Assembly: GCF_018100795.1 (NCBI RefSeq)
Contig: NZ_JAGJDY010000005.1
Span: 1-64,000 of the forward strand
Length of the DNA: 64,000 bases
Direction of reading: 5' to 3'
Source of the DNA: Alteromonas sp. MMG017
Lineage (GTDB): Bacteria; Pseudomonadota; Gammaproteobacteria; Enterobacterales; Alteromonadaceae
Below the pieces are notes generated by a model, which did not search any database, had not been told where the DNA came from, and worked only from the letters and a program-made list of their open reading frames with translations. Below, in pieces: positions 8,726 through 19,566 of the stretch (positions are counted from its first letter, which is position 1; every line of letters starts with the position of its first letter). The position numbers and the translations under genes are program-made.

Positions 8726-9610
8726 CTAAAAAAGGCTTAAAACGCTGCTGTGATAATCCACAGCCATGGCAATTGAGAGCGCCGTGATATTGATAATTGA
8801 AAACCCGAACACTTGGCGTGCCCAGCCTTCAATATTAATATCGCGGCGATACCCTCTTAAGGCCATGATCAACCACCACAAGCTTGTAGAAAAGGCGACG
8901 GCCAGAAAGCCTACGCCAGTATAACCACCAATTGGTAACAGTAGTGTGACCATGGCATACACCGCAATGTATAACACAATGTGTTGCTTAGCTTTTGCAA
9001 TGCCTTGTGCCACAGGAAGTACCGGTATGTTGGCCGCTTCGTAATCTTTGTAACGAAAAATAGCGATGGCGTAAGAGTGAGGCATTTGCCATATACTGAA
9101 CATCACTAGCAATATCGCGGCGGCCATATCAAATGTGCCAGTTACTGCGCAGTAACCTACCACGGGCGGCACCGCGCCAGACAAACTGCCCACAAGGGTG
9201 CCATATACAGAGTTACGCTTCATGTATAAGCTGTATACACCTACGTAAACCACATAACCCAAGGCAGCGAAAAACACTGCCGTTAGGTTTGTATAAAAAG
9301 TCAGTAAAGCGAACCCTGCAACCCCTAGCACTGCGCCGTGCCAGAAGGCTGCTTTCAACGACATTTCGCCGGTAACTGTCACCCGAGTGCGTGTTCGCTG
9401 CATTTTGTTGTCGATGTCGCTGTCTATGCAGTTGTTAATCGCACAACCAGAAGCCACCACTAAAGACAAGCCAACCAAGGTCGCTATCATTAAAGGCCAG
9501 TCAACATCCCCGCGAGCAGCGAGTAAAAAACCACCTGCTACGGAAATTAAATTGCCCATAATGATGCCGGGTTTAGTCACCGATAAATAGCGGTGAAATA
9601 TAGCGTTCAT
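8726..9610 (-). CDS. cyoE: Protohaem IX farnesyltransferase (haem O synthase)
   Basis: A 294-residue polytopic UbiA-type prenyltransferase with about eight membrane helices. The first Asp-rich prenyl-diphosphate motif is [15 protein letters not shown] (about residues 60-74), with the usual TRTR following. The later YKDYE segment is the second characteristic loop. It farnesylates haem B to haem O, the cofactor needed by the Cyo oxidase encoded just upstream, which explains its place as last gene of the operon. The gap from cyoD is 54 bases. Confidence 0.95.
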   Translation of the reverse strand: MNAIFHRYLSVTKPGIIMGNLISVAGGFLLAARGDVDWPLMIATLVGLSLVVASGCAINNCIDSDIDNKMQRTRTRVTVTGEMSLKAAFWHGAVLGVAGFALLTFYTNLTAVFFAALGYVVYVGVYSLYMKRNSVYGTLVGSLSGAVPPVVGYCAVTGTFDMAAAILLVMFSIWQMPHSYAIAIFRYKDYEAANIPVLPVAQGIAKAKQHIVLYIAVYAMVTLLLPIGGYTGVGFLAVAFSTSLWWLIMALRGYRRDINIEGWARQVFGFSIINITALSIAMAVDYHSSVLSLF

Positions 9611-9664
9611 TTAACTGTTTACCTTTTTCGTTGTCAGTGCCTAACCTTCGTTACGCGCGAAGGG

Positions 9665-10048
9665 CTAGTACATCATCATGGCGTTCGATTCGTAGATTAT
9701 CCAAATCGACAACCCTACTACCATGAAGATAATGAGTGCGCTGAATAAAAACGAAATAGTACTGGCTCGACCGTCTTCAGTAACAAAGTTAAGGTGAAGG
9801 AAGTACTTTAGATGAACCCAAATTTGTACAATCGCGAAAACGACGATGCTCCATAAGGTGGTCACTTTTGAGAAGTCTCCTTCCATTACCATCCAAAATG
9901 GAATAACCGTTAAAATCACTGACAATACAAAACCAATTAAATAGGTTTTCACGTTGCCATGGTCTTGCGCATGGGCGCATTCAGCATGAGTTATGGCATT
10001 TCCGTTACTCGAATTGGCGGTTATTTTGTTAGAACGATTACCCGTCAT
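9665..10048 (-). CDS. cyoD: Cytochrome o ubiquinol oxidase subunit IV
   Basis: A 127-residue protein with three membrane helices and the conserved segment QIWVHLKYFLHL of CyoD. It assists assembly of the oxidase. I start it at the ATG at 10048, which overlaps the cyoC stop as TGATG; an upstream in-frame extension would only translate the cyoC 3' end. The N-terminus is slightly long and polar with an HAECAHAQDHGN stretch before the first helix. Confidence 0.93.
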   Translation of the reverse strand: MTGNRSNKITANSSNGNAITHAECAHAQDHGNVKTYLIGFVLSVILTVIPFWMVMEGDFSKVTTLWSIVVFAIVQIWVHLKYFLHLNFVTEDGRASTISFLFSALIIFMVVGLSIWIIYESNAMMMY

Positions 10049-10674
10049 CACATTGCCCCCATTAAATAAACCACAGTGAAAACACAAATCCATACAATAT
10101 CGAGGAAATGCCAGAACAAGCTTAAGCAACTTAATCTTGTTACCGTTTTCTCCGGTAAGCCACGGCGCAACACTTCGATAAACAAAATTGTCATCCAAAT
10201 TAGCCCCGACGTAACATGGATACCGTGTAAGCCTACTAGCGAGAAAAAGGCAGTAAGAAAGGCGCTTTCTTGAGGGCCATTTCCATGCACAATTAAATGG
10301 TGGAATTCATACACTTCCATACCTATGAAGGTAGCACCCAACACCCACGTAATAGCAAGCCATGCCAATGCACCACTTTTGTTTTGCTTGTGCGCGCAAA
10401 TCATGGCGAAGCCGAAGGTGATACTACTAACGAGTAGCGCGGCGGTTTCAACCGCCACAAAGTTAAGTTCGAAGATATCTTTACCAGACACGCCGCCAGC
10501 CGTATTCATAAACAACACGGCGTAAGTGGCGAAAAACGACGCGAACAACAAGCAATCGGTCATTAAGTAAAGCCAAAATCCGAATACCGTATTGTTTTCG
10601 TGATGTTCGTGCTCATGTTCTTGTTGTATATCGCGAGCCATATCAGTTGCTATATCATTTGCTAGTGCGCTCAT
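10048..10674 (-). CDS. cyoC: Cytochrome o ubiquinol oxidase subunit III
   Basis: A 208-residue haem-copper oxidase subunit III with five membrane helices. The family marks [11 protein letters not shown] in the first helix and [13 protein letters not shown] are clear. The N-terminus is His/Glu-rich (HEHEHHENN), which is common. It overlaps cyoB by 4 bases (ATGA) and cyoD by 1 base, so translation of B, C and D is coupled. Confidence 0.95.
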   Translation of the reverse strand: MSALANDIATDMARDIQQEHEHEHHENNTVFGFWLYLMTDCLLFASFFATYAVLFMNTAGGVSGKDIFELNFVAVETAALLVSSITFGFAMICAHKQNKSGALAWLAITWVLGATFIGMEVYEFHHLIVHGNGPQESAFLTAFFSLVGLHGIHVTSGLIWMTILFIEVLRRGLPEKTVTRLSCLSLFWHFLDIVWICVFTVVYLMGAM

Positions 10675-12659
10675 ACAGACGCTCCTTTCGCATTGGCAGC
10701 TAAATGCGCTTGTTCAATTTTTTCAATCTCATCTACCTGAACGTAGTAATCAACATCACAGGTGTAACAACGCTTAATAAATACACCTATTCCAGCGATA
10801 AGCGCAGCAGCGGCTAACCACCAAATATGCCAAATAAGCGCAAAGCCCATTACGGTGAAGCTCATGCTCATGAATACGCCAGCAGAGGTATTCTTCGGCA
10901 TGTGAATAGGCGCGTATTTCTCAGGTTTTTGATAAGAGTCACCTCGTTCTTTTGCGTCTGTCCACGCATCGATATCGTGGATGTGAGGAATGTGCGCAAA
11001 GTTATAAAACTGAGGCGGCGATGCAGTTGACCATTCCAGTGTGTGTCCATTCCATGGATCGCCGGTGGTGTCATCAAGCTTGTCTTTATTTTTGAAGCTT
11101 ATGTACAACTGTAATAGCTGGAAGAAAATACCAAGGGCAATAACAAACGCACCCACTGCTGCAATGTATAGCCACAAGTTCCAGTCAGGGTTGTTGGTAT
11201 GGTTAAGCCTACGGGTCATGCCTAAGAAGCCCAGCACGTACAATGGTAAGAACGCCATCATGAAACCAATTTGCCAGCACCAGAAAGCGGCCTTACCGGT
11301 TCTTTCATCAAGCTTGAAGCCCATGGCTTTCGGGAACCAAAATGCAAAACCTGCCAAGTAACCAAATACCGCTCCACCAATAATGGTGTTGTGGAAATGA
11401 GCAATCAAAAACAGACTGTTATGAAGTACATAATCGGCGCCAGGTATAGCCAGCAGAACACCGGTCATTCCACCAATGGTAAAGGTCACCATAAAGCCTA
11501 ATGCCCATAGAACAGGTACGCTAAGTACGAGACGGCCGCGGTACATGGTGAATAACCAGTTGAATAGTTTCACCCCTGTTGGCACCGCGATAACCATGGT
11601 CATAATACCGAAGAAGGCATTTACATTGGCACTTGAACCCATGGTAAAGAAGTGATGCAGCCATACTACAAAGCCTAAAATGGCAATTGCCCCCGATGCA
11701 TACACCATTGAGGTATAACCAAATAAGCGTTTTGCCGTAAAGGTTGAAATAACTTCTGAGAAAATACCAAAAGCAGGTAGCACCAAAATGTAAACTTCAG
11801 GGTGGCCCCATGCCCAAAATAAATTAATGTACATCATCGAGTTACCACCCGCTTCGTTCGTGAAGAAGTGGAAGTCTAGATAGCGGTCTAGTGTTAGCAT
11901 GGCGAGCACTGCCGTAAGAATAGGGAACGACGCGGCAATAAGGATATTTGCCCATGTACATGTCCACGTGAAAATTGGCATTTGCATTAATTTCATGCCC
12001 GGTGCACGCATCTTAAATACAGTCACTAAGAAGTTAACCGCAGTAAGTAGCGTGCCGAGCCCTGATATCTGCAAGGCCCATATGTAGTAGTCGACGCCAA
12101 CCCCCGGGCTTAATTCAAGCCCCGCTATTGGCGGATAAGCTACCCAACCTGTTTTTGCAAACTCACCTATACCTAATGAAATATTAATGAGAATGGCACC
12201 GCCAGCGGTAAGCCAAAAACTTAAATTATTCAAAAACGGGTAAGCAACATCACGGGCACCAATTTGCAGCGGTAGCACAATGTTCATTAAACCAATCATA
12301 AATGGCATGGCCATAAAGATGATCATAATAACGCCGTGAGCGGTGAAAATTTGGTCGTAGTGTTCTGGTGGCAAATAGCCAGGTGCGCCATTCGTTGCCA
12401 CCGCAAGTTGGGTACGCATCATAATAGCGTCTGCAAAACCACGTAGTAACATCACCATAGCCAGCACAATGTACATAATGCCTAGGTGTTTATGGTCAAC
12501 AGACGTGATCCAATCATTCCACAGTGTGCCCCACTGCTTATATTTTGTTATGAGCAGTGCAATCGCAATACCCACTACAGCAATCACTGCCAACGTAACC
12601 ATAATAATGGGTTCGTGGTAAGGCACTGACTCTATAGATAATTTACCTAAAAAAGACAT
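10671..12659 (-). CDS. cyoB: Cytochrome o ubiquinol oxidase subunit I
   Basis: A 662-residue catalytic subunit, almost the E. coli length. The sequence shows [15 protein letters not shown] (copper B and cross-linked Tyr region), the WLHHFFTMG pair of copper B histidines and [11 protein letters not shown] with the two haem ligands. It oxidises ubiquinol and reduces O2 to water while pumping protons at the inner membrane. It lies 2 bases from cyoA and is translationally coupled to cyoC. Confidence 0.96.
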   Translation of the reverse strand: MSFLGKLSIESVPYHEPIIMVTLAVIAVVGIAIALLITKYKQWGTLWNDWITSVDHKHLGIMYIVLAMVMLLRGFADAIMMRTQLAVATNGAPGYLPPEHYDQIFTAHGVIMIIFMAMPFMIGLMNIVLPLQIGARDVAYPFLNNLSFWLTAGGAILINISLGIGEFAKTGWVAYPPIAGLELSPGVGVDYYIWALQISGLGTLLTAVNFLVTVFKMRAPGMKLMQMPIFTWTCTWANILIAASFPILTAVLAMLTLDRYLDFHFFTNEAGGNSMMYINLFWAWGHPEVYILVLPAFGIFSEVISTFTAKRLFGYTSMVYASGAIAILGFVVWLHHFFTMGSSANVNAFFGIMTMVIAVPTGVKLFNWLFTMYRGRLVLSVPVLWALGFMVTFTIGGMTGVLLAIPGADYVLHNSLFLIAHFHNTIIGGAVFGYLAGFAFWFPKAMGFKLDERTGKAAFWCWQIGFMMAFLPLYVLGFLGMTRRLNHTNNPDWNLWLYIAAVGAFVIALGIFFQLLQLYISFKNKDKLDDTTGDPWNGHTLEWSTASPPQFYNFAHIPHIHDIDAWTDAKERGDSYQKPEKYAPIHMPKNTSAGVFMSMSFTVMGFALIWHIWWLAAAALIAGIGVFIKRCYTCDVDYYVQVDEIEKIEQAHLAANAKGASV

Positions 12660-12661
12660 AA

Positions 12662-13603
12662 TTATTCGTTAACCTCTTCATGATGACCCTTGTGCATATC
12701 AGGCATCGCTTTTTTCATACCTGTAGCCGCGTTATTAGGCTTGCTGTAAAAATCCATCGAGCCGTGGTCTTTCATATATTTCATTAGTATTTCGTGGAAT
12801 AACCCATCACTTACATCGCCGTAGTAGGTCACAGGATGATCTTCGGTGGGCTCTGCGAGTTCTTTGTAAGAGCCAGAAGTTAATGCCGTATCTTCTTGCT
12901 TAACCTTCTCTACCCAAGCGTCGAAATCAGCTTCTGTAGGGGTGGCAATAGCATTGAATTTCATGCCCGAGAAACCCGCGCCACTGTAGTTGGATGAAAT
13001 GCCTTTGAACGTACCCGGCTCATTTGCAATGAGGTGTAGCTTGGTTTCCATTCCGGCCATTGAGTAGATTTGACTGCCCAATTGTGGAATGAAAAACGAG
13101 TTCATGGCGTTTTCAGAGGTAATTTTGAAAGCGATGGGTTTGTTAGCAGGAAAAACTAATTCGTTCACCGTAGCAATGCCTTGCTCTGGATAGATGAATA
13201 ACCACTTCCAGTCTAATGACACCACTTCTACAGTAAGGTGTTCACCTTGACCTTCAAGCGGTGCATAGGGGTCTAAGGCTATGGTTGAACGCCAAGTTAT
13301 AACGCCTAAAGCAACAATAATGAGTACGGGAACTGACCATACCAAAGCTTCAATTTTGGTAGAGTGGGCCCATTTGGGGGTGTAAATTTCAAAGTCGCGA
13401 CTGGCGCGATATTTCCAAGCGAAATAGAGTGTTAGCACAATGACTGGGATCACAACAATGAGCATAAGAATGGTGCAAAGAATGATGAGATTCTTTTCAT
13501 CCACACCTACTTGCCCTTTAGGATCGAGTACGCCGCCACTGCAACCGGCTAGCATCAGCACGATTGTGGTAAAAGTTAGTTTCAAGAGGTTACGAATAGA
13601 CAA
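12662..13603 (-). CDS. cyoA: Cytochrome o ubiquinol oxidase subunit II (lipoprotein)
   Basis: A 313-residue subunit II starting from TTG at 13603, chosen because TAGGAAAA precedes it at correct spacing and it places the lipobox LAGC at residues 18-21; an upstream extension to 13696 is unlikely. Two membrane helices follow the lipidated cysteine. The periplasmic cupredoxin domain contains [15 protein letters not shown] and lacks the CuA cysteines, as expected for a quinol oxidase. The C-terminal tail is His/Met-rich ([11 protein letters not shown]), possibly metal-binding. It is the first gene of cyoABCDE. Confidence 0.94.
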   Translation of the reverse strand: MSIRNLLKLTFTTIVLMLAGCSGGVLDPKGQVGVDEKNLIILCTILMLIVVIPVIVLTLYFAWKYRASRDFEIYTPKWAHSTKIEALVWSVPVLIIVALGVITWRSTIALDPYAPLEGQGEHLTVEVVSLDWKWLFIYPEQGIATVNELVFPANKPIAFKITSENAMNSFFIPQLGSQIYSMAGMETKLHLIANEPGTFKGISSNYSGAGFSGMKFNAIATPTEADFDAWVEKVKQEDTALTSGSYKELAEPTEDHPVTYYGDVSDGLFHEILMKYMKDHGSMDFYSKPNNAATGMKKAMPDMHKGHHEEVNE

Positions 13604-13831
13604 AAATATTTTTCCTATAACCCGTAAGTTCAAGGGGTTGCGGCAATTAGTCAGCACAAATAAACAGTGCAGACGAGCAGCAAAGATAAGCATCAAAGGT
13701 AAGCAGCAAATAGATCATCGATATGCATACCGAAGACAATAGATGGCCGCGGTGCTTAGTCCGCAAAGACAAGCACGCCATTTAGCGTTTTCGGGTAACG
13801 ATCAGTGTTTACACATCGATATCAAAAACGG

Positions 13832-14251
13832 TTAGCTGAGAGTAGGAGGTGCTCGGCTACCAATTTTTTGAATAAAGGGGTGAGGGTATTCGTGAAAAAC
13901 GAAAGGAACAGGTTGGTCATTGCCAATAAACTGGGCTCTAGCGGTGGCGCAAGCATGAACTTGAAGGCCAACCAGCACCAATATAATGGTAGGAAGAGAA
14001 AACAGGGAGAGCGCTTGGTTAAAAGCGGCAATGAAAAAAGGCTCAATAACAATATTGTCGTGGAGCGCACTAACAAACTCGCCGGAGTCGGCCATTGTGC
14101 CGCTGGCTATCAATGCTACGTTAAGCAATAAGGCGGCGTTTGCAATCCATAGGAATACCCCTACACCTGTGGTGTAGCGTTGAAGTTTCTGCACAAATGC
14201 TGCGAAAGCAGGCTGCAGAAAAACATCAATTGAAGGGTGTGGATTAGCCAT
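13832..14251 (-). CDS. Small membrane protein upstream of cyoA, function unknown
   Basis: A 139-residue protein with two or three hydrophobic helices (about residues 28-50, 68-85 and 85-100). I do not recognise the family. It lies 228 bases upstream of cyoA on the same strand, too far for tight coupling but close enough to share regulation or a transcript. A different reading frame antisense to it is also long and open, so the coding frame is not certain; the hydrophobicity pattern and the ATG at 14251 favour this one. Confidence 0.55.
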   Translation of the reverse strand: MANPHPSIDVFLQPAFAAFVQKLQRYTTGVGVFLWIANAALLLNVALIASGTMADSGEFVSALHDNIVIEPFFIAAFNQALSLFSLPTIILVLVGLQVHACATARAQFIGNDQPVPFVFHEYPHPFIQKIGSRAPPTLS

Positions 14252-14959
14252 GCTTAAATAAAAATCCTCGAAAATTGCCGGTGCAATTAAATGAACTTGA
14301 GTCGCTATTTCAGCGAGGGAGAGTAATGATTAATTCTGTTCATCACAAGGGGGCGACTGCCCACTTTATTAAAAATCACTTCAATAAAAAACTTTCGATT
14401 TTTACCCGCGTTAACAAATAATTAATTTTTAATAGGGTTGGGAGTGTAGAGGCTGTGGGTAGTTGAAAGCCCTAAGAATTGGGTGCCTACATTCGATTTG
14501 TGTATTTAACTCACTGCTAAGATATGATTTTGTTAATTTAATGTTTTGTTTTTCCGCGTGGTTAGGCTTACATGAAGTCAGTTGGGATAACAGTTAAGTA
14601 AGCCGATTTTTGCGATGAGTAGAAGCACTCTATTATGGCTTACAGCCTAAATATATTTTGAAAATCAGTCATATTCTATTAAGAAGTCATATTATTAAAA
14701 TAATAAAGACGGGTTGGTTTCATTAGCTTCACTAAAAAGCAGCAGTCTATTTTCTTCACATTATTGATTTCATGAAGTATCTGAAATTAGCCAAATAAAG
14801 TATCTACCCACACATCTGCAGACTACTCTACTTGTCGATTATATAACTCATAGCGCTCCGCTTCTTTGTTGACCTTACTTCGTCTGGTCGTAGTGGTGGC
14901 GGCAAGCAGACGTTGCAGCAATCGTATTTGCTGCGCTAATAAAGGCAACAGGAGAGCAG
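14252..14959. other. Long AT-rich intergenic region
   Basis: About 700 bases separate the cyo side from the plus-strand SDR. The region is AT-rich and has no recognised RNA gene. Apart from one possible 31-codon ORF (14326-14421), nothing coding is supported. The SDR ribosome site (ACAGGAGAG) closes the stretch. The promoters for the minus-strand membrane gene and the SDR should both lie here. Confidence 0.5.
14326..14421 (+). CDS. Possible 31-residue small protein
   Basis: An ATG preceded by GAGGGAGAG opens a 31-codon frame ending in TAA. The product would be small and basic with several histidines and lysines and no clear membrane helix. Only the ribosome site supports it. It may be a leader peptide or chance. 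Confidence 0.2.
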   Translation: MINSVHHKGATAHFIKNHFNKKLSIFTRVNK

Positions 14960-15853
14960 ATGTCTCAGTCTAATGAATTTTCAGGTAAAACCGCGGTTAT
15001 TTCTGGCGCAGCGGGTGGAATTGGCTTAGCCCTAAGTGAAGCATTAGCGGCGCAGGGAATGAATATTGTGATGGGCGATATAGATGCCGCAGCCCTTGCA
15101 CAATCTAGCGAAGATTTGCGCGCTAAGGGTTACAAGCTAATAACCTGCTCACTTGATGTCACCGACTATGCCCAGTGGGAAGAGGTTGTCGCGAAAGCCA
15201 AAGAAGCGTTTGGCAAAATACATATGGTCATCAATAACGCGGGTGTTGGTGGCTCGCCTGGAAAAATAGAAGACTCAGAAGCTGAAACCTGGCGCTGGGT
15301 GATGGACGTGAATGTGATGGGCGTTCTATATGGTGCTCAAGCTTGCGTTCCTGCTATCAAAGAGCACGGCGAAGGGGGCTGGGTGTTAAACGTGGCGTCG
15401 ATGGCCGGCATGATGGGTATGCCATACGCTGGCGCATACTGCGCCTCTAAGGCGGCGGTTGTGTCTATGACTGAAGGTTGGGTGCCAGAGCTTGAGCCAT
15501 TTAATATTCACACGTCGGTATTATGCCCTGCATTCGTAAAAACCCGTATTCATGAGTCTTATCGTAATAGACAAGAAAAGTATGCGGTAGCCACTGCAAA
15601 GCGTATCGATAAAGAAAAACTAAAAGCAGGGGCGAAAGCTGCCACTATGGCCGTGGAGTCGGGAATTCCTGTATCTATGTTGGCTGAACGTGTGTTAGAA
15701 GCATTACGTTCAAAACAAACGTACATTTACACGCATCCTAACTACCGTAAAGTCACACGTGGCCGTGCTAAAGCCATTGATAACGGGTTTATCGATGCTG
15801 AGAACAGCCCGGTAGTCGGTCATTTGATTAATGATGACATCGTCACTTTTTGA
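14960..15853 (+). CDS. SDR family NAD(P)-dependent oxidoreductase
   Basis: A 297-residue classical SDR: GAAGGIG (residues 16-22), acidic Asp40 after the second strand that points to NAD(H), NNAG (92-95), Ser147, Tyr160 and Lys164 (YCASK). The C-terminal 40 residues extend beyond the core fold. A good ACAGGAG site precedes the ATG. The gene stands alone and ends at a terminator. The substrate is unknown. Confidence 0.92.
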   Translation: MSQSNEFSGKTAVISGAAGGIGLALSEALAAQGMNIVMGDIDAAALAQSSEDLRAKGYKLITCSLDVTDYAQWEEVVAKAKEAFGKIHMVINNAGVGGSPGKIEDSEAETWRWVMDVNVMGVLYGAQACVPAIKEHGEGGWVLNVASMAGMMGMPYAGAYCASKAAVVSMTEGWVPELEPFNIHTSVLCPAFVKTRIHESYRNRQEKYAVATAKRIDKEKLKAGAKAATMAVESGIPVSMLAERVLEALRSKQTYIYTHPNYRKVTRGRAKAIDNGFIDAENSPVVGHLINDDIVTF

Positions 15854-16213
15854 TAAAAGCGTACGTTTAACAAGAACGTACTTCTAAAAAGAGCACACCT
15901 TTAAAAAGAAAGTATTTTTACTCATGCTGCACTTTCTAAAAGCAGCTTAGTTTTACTGAGCGCATACGTTTCCGAAAGAGCCAAGTTTTCATCAGAAGCT
16001 TGGCGCTTTTTAAAATGGTGCCCACTCAACTGGGCAATATATTTTTTTGCTTATTATCCCACCAAAATTCGTTTTCCACTCACGACCATTTTTTAACCTC
16101 TATATTCGTTAGTTGGTCGTGTGTTTATTGAATCTTTAAAGGTTTGTTAGTAGTTGTATAAAATCACATTTACTTAGCGTGATAATATAACAACTAATCT
16201 GTGGATAATAATA
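15854..16213. other. Intergenic region before the BNR-repeat gene
   Basis: About 360 bases hold the SDR terminator at 15974-16012 and then an AT-rich stretch that presumably carries the promoter of the exported Asp-box protein. No gene is supported. Confidence 0.55.
15974..16012 (+). terminator. Intrinsic terminator after SDR
   Basis: The arms GAAAG-A-GCCAAG and CTTGGC-G-CTTTTT form a stem with one internal mismatch and end in a T tract. It lies about 120 bases downstream of the SDR stop codon. Confidence 0.75.
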
Positions 16214-19200
16214 ATGAAGAAGCTTTTTAAAGCTGCAGTAGCTGTATCTCTTGCACTCTCATGCTCGACTGTTTTTGCAGAAAAATCTAACGACGACAAA
16301 CCTATTTTTAGCAGTTCAACCTTTAAAGCCATGGAGCTTAGAAATATTGGACCCGCTTATATGTCTGGCCGAATAGCTGATATTGCTATCGATCAAAATA
16401 ACCCTTCAACATGGTATACCGCTGTAGGTTCTGGTGGCGTATGGAAAACTACGAACGCTGGTAACACCTGGACGCCTATTTTCGATAAACAAGCGGTTTA
16501 CTCTATTGGCGATGTGACAATTGCGCCTAGTAACTCAAATATTATTTGGGTAGGTACAGGTGAGAATAACGGCGGGCGTCATATTAGCTTTGGCGACGGC
16601 GTATACAAATCTGTCGATGGCGGTCAAACATGGGATAATGTGGGCTTAGAGAAATCTGAACATATCTCTGACATTATTATTCACCCAACAAACCCCGATA
16701 TTGTGTGGGTTTCAGCCCAAGGGCCATTGTGGTCTGGCGGCGGTGAACGTGGCTTGTACAAAACCACCGATGGTGGTGATACTTGGAAGCAAGTACTTAC
16801 GCCTGCCGACAAATGGACTGGCGTAACCTCCTTACTTATCGATCCGCGCAACCCTGATAAACTTTATGCAGCAACATGGGCTCGCCAGCGTTCTATTGCG
16901 GTATATGTAGGGACTAATGAAGGCGCAGGCATTCATACCTCTGACGATGGCGGTGAAACCTGGACCGAACTTAAAACCGGTTTGCCAGAAGGTAACATGG
17001 GTAAAATAGGTATGGCGATATCGCCTATGAACCCTGATGTACTTTATGCCACTATCGAAACTGATAACCGCAAAGGTGGCTTCTATCGCTCAGCCGATCA
17101 AGGCGCAAGTTGGACCAAAGTATCTGATGAGATAGGTGCTGGAACAGGCCCTCATTATTACCAAGAAATTTTTGCTGACCAACACCAGTTCGACCGTGTT
17201 TATATTGCCAGTAACTACAGTAAAGTGTCTGACGATGGCGGTAAAACCTGGACGCCAATTAATACCAAACGCAAGCACGTGGACGATCACGCAATGGCAT
17301 TTCATCCTACCGATCCTGATTTTGTTTTGATGGGATCAGACGGCGGAATTTACATGTCTCACGATAGAATGGCCAATTGGCGCTTTATGGCTAACTTGCC
17401 GCTAACCCAGTTTTATAAAGTGGCACCGGATGATTCCAAACCTTTCTATATGATTTATGCGGGCGCACAAGATAACTCTACTCAAGGTGGTCCTTCACGT
17501 ACTAATCGTAAAGAAGGCATTAAGAACAAAGATTGGTTCTTGACACTAGGCGGAGATGGACACCAGCCAGCGGTTGAACCGGGTAACCCGGATATTATTT
17601 ATTCGCAGTGGCAACAGGGTAATTTAACTCGCGTAGATATGACCACCAAAGAAGGTGTTTACGTTAAGCCGCAGCCACTTCCAGGCGACCCAGCAGAGCG
17701 CTACAACTGGGATGCACCGATTAATGTGTCTAGCCACGATCCTGCGCGTATTTACTTTGCTTCACAGCGCGTATGGCGTTCAGACAATCGCGGCGATAGC
17801 TGGACAGCCGTTTCTGGCGACCTCACCCAAGACGGAAACCGCATGCACATGCCTATGATGGGCAGAACATGGTCGGTAGAAGCGGGGTGGGATTTGTATG
17901 CCATGACAGAATTCCACACCATTGCTAACTTCTCTGAAAGCCCAGTGGATGAGAATATTCTGTGGGCAGGTACTGACGATGGCATTATTCAAGTCACTAC
18001 CAATGGCGGTGAGTCGTGGAAGAAAATCGAATTAGACGATATTAAAGGCATTCCCGCCACCGCTTACGTGAATGATATTCGCGCTGATTTATACGATCCG
18101 AATACGGTATATGTTGCTTTAGATAACCACAAATATGGCGACTACAAACCTTACTTAATTAAGTCGACTAACCTAGGCAAAAAGTGGACCTCGCTTGCTG
18201 ATGACTTACCTGCAAAACATCTTGTGTGGCGTATAGTTCAAGATCATGTGAACAAAGATTTGATGTTCATTGGTACTGAGTTTGGTGTTTTCTTTACGGT
18301 TAATGGCGGTAAAAAGTGGGTTGAACTAGATGGCGGTATGCCAACCATTTCTACTCGCGATGTGAAAATTCAGCGCAGAGAAAACGATTTAGTGGCCGGT
18401 ACATTTGGCCGTGGTATTTATATTTTGGATGACTACGCACCACTTCGTGCCTTAACTGAAAAATCGATGCAACAAGACGCGCTTTTATTCGCGCCTAGTC
18501 GCCCTGTGAAATGGTTTCAGTTAGATACTAAACACACCGACTCAGACGGCGATGACCGTTTTGTGGCAGAGAACCCTGCACATGGTGCTACGTTAACCTA
18601 TTTCTTAAAAGACAGTTTGTTAACCGCGAAGGGCAAGCGTCAAGAAGCTGAGAAAAAGCTACTGGAAGATGACAAGTATCCTAAGTACCCAAGTTGGGAA
18701 GCGATTGAAGCCGAGCTTCAAGAGCCAGCGCCTGCTATTTATGTTGAAATTCGTGACAGTGCGGGTGACGTCATAAATCGCGTAGCGGGTAGCACTAAGA
18801 AAGGGCTACATCGTATTACGTGGGATATGAAATACTCAAATACCACACCGCTTACTAAGAAAGACAGCAAAAATAATGGCTTAATGGCATTGCCAGGCAC
18901 CTATAGCGCTACGTTGTTTAAGCGTGAAGGAGCAACGGTTACTCAGCTGGCTGAGCCTGTTGAGTTTACGCTGGAATCTATCTATGAAGGTGCACTCGAC
19001 GGGGCCTCGGCTGAAGAAATCACCGCTTATGGTAACGCGGTCGATAAAGCGCAAAAACGTGCAATGTCTTCAAGCACGGTGCTGGGGCAAGTGAAAGAGA
19101 CAATGGAATTGCTTCGTGTCGCTATTGACCGTACCCCTAGTGATGTAAGCCAACTAGAAGCTAAGTTTGCGAGTATTCAAAGTGAATTAAACGATATTAA

Positions 19201-19471
19201 TAAGGCGTTTAGTGGTCTAGAGTCGCGCAATCGTAAAGGCATTAAACCGGCGAATATTATGAGCCGTTTACGCTATGCAAGATCGGCACTGGGTTCATCT
19301 TACGGACCTACTCAACAGCATAAAGATCAACTTGGTTATGCTGAAGATGAATTAAACAAAGTGAGTGCACGTATTAAAACACTGCATGAAACTACTGTGC
19401 CTGCACTACAACAAGCCGTAGTGAATGAAGGTGGTCCTTGGACCGCTGGTATTCCTGTTATTACAAACTAG
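16214..19471 (+). CDS. Exported Asp-box (BNR) repeat beta-propeller protein, VPS10/sortilin-like
   Basis: A 1085-residue protein with a Sec signal peptide (residues 1 to about 22, ending in FAEK). At least ten Asp-box motifs of the form S/T-x-D/N-x-G-x-x-W occur through residues about 65-720, for example TTNAGNTW, SVDGGQTW, TTDGGDTW, SDDGGKTW and SDNRGDSW. These build one or two multi-bladed propellers. The last 350 residues are different and largely helical. Relatives are often labelled glycosyl hydrolase or sortilin-like, but I see no sialidase catalytic residues, so a binding or scaffold role is as likely. It is periplasmic or secreted and monocistronic with its own terminator. Confidence 0.88.
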   Translation: MKKLFKAAVAVSLALSCSTVFAEKSNDDKPIFSSSTFKAMELRNIGPAYMSGRIADIAIDQNNPSTWYTAVGSGGVWKTTNAGNTWTPIFDKQAVYSIGDVTIAPSNSNIIWVGTGENNGGRHISFGDGVYKSVDGGQTWDNVGLEKSEHISDIIIHPTNPDIVWVSAQGPLWSGGGERGLYKTTDGGDTWKQVLTPADKWTGVTSLLIDPRNPDKLYAATWARQRSIAVYVGTNEGAGIHTSDDGGETWTELKTGLPEGNMGKIGMAISPMNPDVLYATIETDNRKGGFYRSADQGASWTKVSDEIGAGTGPHYYQEIFADQHQFDRVYIASNYSKVSDDGGKTWTPINTKRKHVDDHAMAFHPTDPDFVLMGSDGGIYMSHDRMANWRFMANLPLTQFYKVAPDDSKPFYMIYAGAQDNSTQGGPSRTNRKEGIKNKDWFLTLGGDGHQPAVEPGNPDIIYSQWQQGNLTRVDMTTKEGVYVKPQPLPGDPAERYNWDAPINVSSHDPARIYFASQRVWRSDNRGDSWTAVSGDLTQDGNRMHMPMMGRTWSVEAGWDLYAMTEFHTIANFSESPVDENILWAGTDDGIIQVTTNGGESWKKIELDDIKGIPATAYVNDIRADLYDPNTVYVALDNHKYGDYKPYLIKSTNLGKKWTSLADDLPAKHLVWRIVQDHVNKDLMFIGTEFGVFFTVNGGKKWVELDGGMPTISTRDVKIQRRENDLVAGTFGRGIYILDDYAPLRALTEKSMQQDALLFAPSRPVKWFQLDTKHTDSDGDDRFVAENPAHGATLTYFLKDSLLTAKGKRQEAEKKLLEDDKYPKYPSWEAIEAELQEPAPAIYVEIRDSAGDVINRVAGSTKKGLHRITWDMKYSNTTPLTKKDSKNNGLMALPGTYSATLFKREGATVTQLAEPVEFTLESIYEGALDGASAEEITAYGNAVDKAQKRAMSSSTVLGQVKETMELLRVAIDRTPSDVSQLEAKFASIQSELNDINKAFSGLESRNRKGIKPANIMSRLRYARSALGSSYGPTQQHKDQLGYAEDELNKVSARIKTLHETTVPALQQAVVNEGGPWTAGIPVITN

Positions 19472-19490
19472 CTTACGTTAGTAAAAATAG

Positions 19491-19520
19491 ATGCGGCAGC
19501 ATTATGCTGCCGCGTTTTTT
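19491..19520 (+). terminator. Strong intrinsic terminator
   Basis: GCGGCAGCAT pairs perfectly with ATGCTGCCGC around a minimal loop and is followed by GTTTTTT. It ends the Asp-box protein transcript. Confidence 0.93.
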
Positions 19521-19566
19521 ATTCTTACCCTTCCTTTTATTAGTTTTATCACCGTAGCAAGACCCA

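Noticed and set aside
13805..14131. 108-codon frame on the plus strand opposite the small membrane protein
   Set aside because: Basic, low-complexity product with no signal or domain; the minus-strand frame has membrane helices and a better start.
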